Source: Methanobacteriota archaeon (lineage in GTDB: Archaea; Thermoplasmatota; Poseidoniia; Poseidoniales; Poseidoniaceae). Taken from it: DNA of 7,232 nt. A program made the position numbers and the translations under genes. Where the stretch lies: positions 3,532-10,763 of the forward strand of contig PBXF01000026.1 in assembly GCA_002727515.1 (NCBI GenBank), given 5' to 3'. Below, one piece after another: positions 6,837 to 7,232 of this stretch (positions are counted from its first letter, which is position 1; every line of letters begins with the position of its first letter). The notes beneath the pieces were generated by a model. It saw only the letters and a program-made list of their open reading frames with translations, had not been told where the DNA came from and did no database searches.

Positions 6837-7232
6837 TTATTCCTGTTCAGAAATTAATTGCTTATCATAACTCAGTGGGTCTTTTTTTGAATATGAGGCA
6901 TAAGTTATCATCGACATCCCGAACATCATAGCAATCCAACCGAACCAGACAAGATGGGATGCTGGAAGATTATACACGGTCACTCTTACCAGTTCTACTG
7001 AATCTTGGCCATTAGACTGTGTTTGTTGCATCAATCCTTCTGCTTGTGAGCCATCAAAAATGAAAACTATGTCTCCTGACCATCTAGACAAGACATCTAC
7101 TTCTGAACGCGCTGTACCTGTTTTATCAAAACGAAGCATACCAGGCTCTACTTCTCCGATTTTATCGCCTACTTTTTGGCCTGAAACATCGTATACTGAG
7201 ATTACTATTCCGACATACCCATCGCCAACTTC
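6837..7232 (-). CDS. ccmF: C-terminal end of a CcmF-like cytochrome c heme lyase subunit (N-terminus outside window)
   Basis: The frame is open from the window edge to a TAA at 6839..6837, giving 131 residues; an internal methionine (residue 32) is not the start. The visible part is an extracytoplasmic beta-rich segment followed by one membrane helix and a short charged cytoplasmic tail. CcmF C-termini share this layout: a kinase-like 'P.kR.y....TEa.i......DlYv' segment, seen here as EPGMLRFDKTGTARSEVDVLSRWSGDIVFIFD in residues 29-60, then a strand leading into a 'Plv..iWlG..lm.lGg' helix, seen here as NLPASHLVWFGWIAMMFGMS. CcmF works with CcmE and CcmH to attach heme to apocytochrome c at the outer face of the membrane, implying c-type cytochrome respiration. 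The assignment rests on pattern similarity over a divergent C-terminus, and the diagnostic WWD motif and heme histidines lie outside the window. NrfE/CcsA relatives are the main alternative. Confidence 0.62.
   Translation of the reverse strand, partial: EVGDGYVGIVISVYDVSGQKVGDKIGEVEPGMLRFDKTGTARSEVDVLSRWSGDIVFIFDGSQAEGLMQQTQSNGQDSVELVRVTVYNLPASHLVWFGWIAMMFGMSMITYASYSKKDPLSYDKQLISEQE

Noticed and set aside
1..7232. CRISPR arrays, insertion sequences, tRNA/rRNA genes or defence systems
   Set aside because: No spaced direct repeats, terminal inverted repeats, transposase motifs or tRNA-like cloverleaf seen; nearly the whole window is accounted for by seven co-oriented metabolic or housekeeping genes.

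Overview
This window looks like a piece of an AT-rich archaeal chromosome, most likely an uncultivated marine Euryarchaeon of the Poseidoniales (Marine Group II) type. That assignment is an inference. It rests on a DUF63 membrane protein (a family I know essentially from Euryarchaeota), a long archaeal-style FKBP with an inserted flap domain, and these sitting beside aerobic, bacterial-like catabolic genes. No rRNA or tRNA is present to settle taxonomy. All seven genes lie on the minus strand and are tightly packed, so the window is read from high to low coordinates.

Upstream part (7232 to about 4496): the C-terminal end of a CcmF-like cytochrome c heme lyase subunit (cut by the window edge), then an FKBP-type peptidyl-prolyl isomerase with a C-terminal SAP domain, then a large multi-pass DUF63 membrane protein. 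These are housekeeping or membrane functions with short gaps of 50 to 70 bases.

Downstream part (about 4469 to 1): a leucine-catabolism block in the order carboxyltransferase beta subunit of 3-methylcrotonyl-CoA carboxylase (liuB), 3-methylglutaconyl-CoA hydratase (liuC), biotin carboxylase subunit (liuD, N-terminal part), and a separate biotin-carrier subunit that runs off the window start. The order matches the bacterial liuB-liuC-liuD order. Together they would convert 3-methylcrotonyl-CoA plus bicarbonate and ATP to 3-methylglutaconyl-CoA, then hydrate it to HMG-CoA. The flanking steps (isovaleryl-CoA dehydrogenase and HMG-CoA lyase) are not in view.

The most notable feature is that the alpha subunit, usually one protein, is split into two genes joined by a TGATG stop/start overlap. 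The Shine-Dalgarno sequence of the second gene lies inside a perfect 7-bp hairpin that includes part of the stop codon and the A of the ATG. This is a plausible translational-coupling switch setting the ratio of biotin carboxylase to biotin carrier. I see no mobile elements, CRISPR, RNA genes or long non-coding stretches; the longest intergenic gap is about 70 bases.
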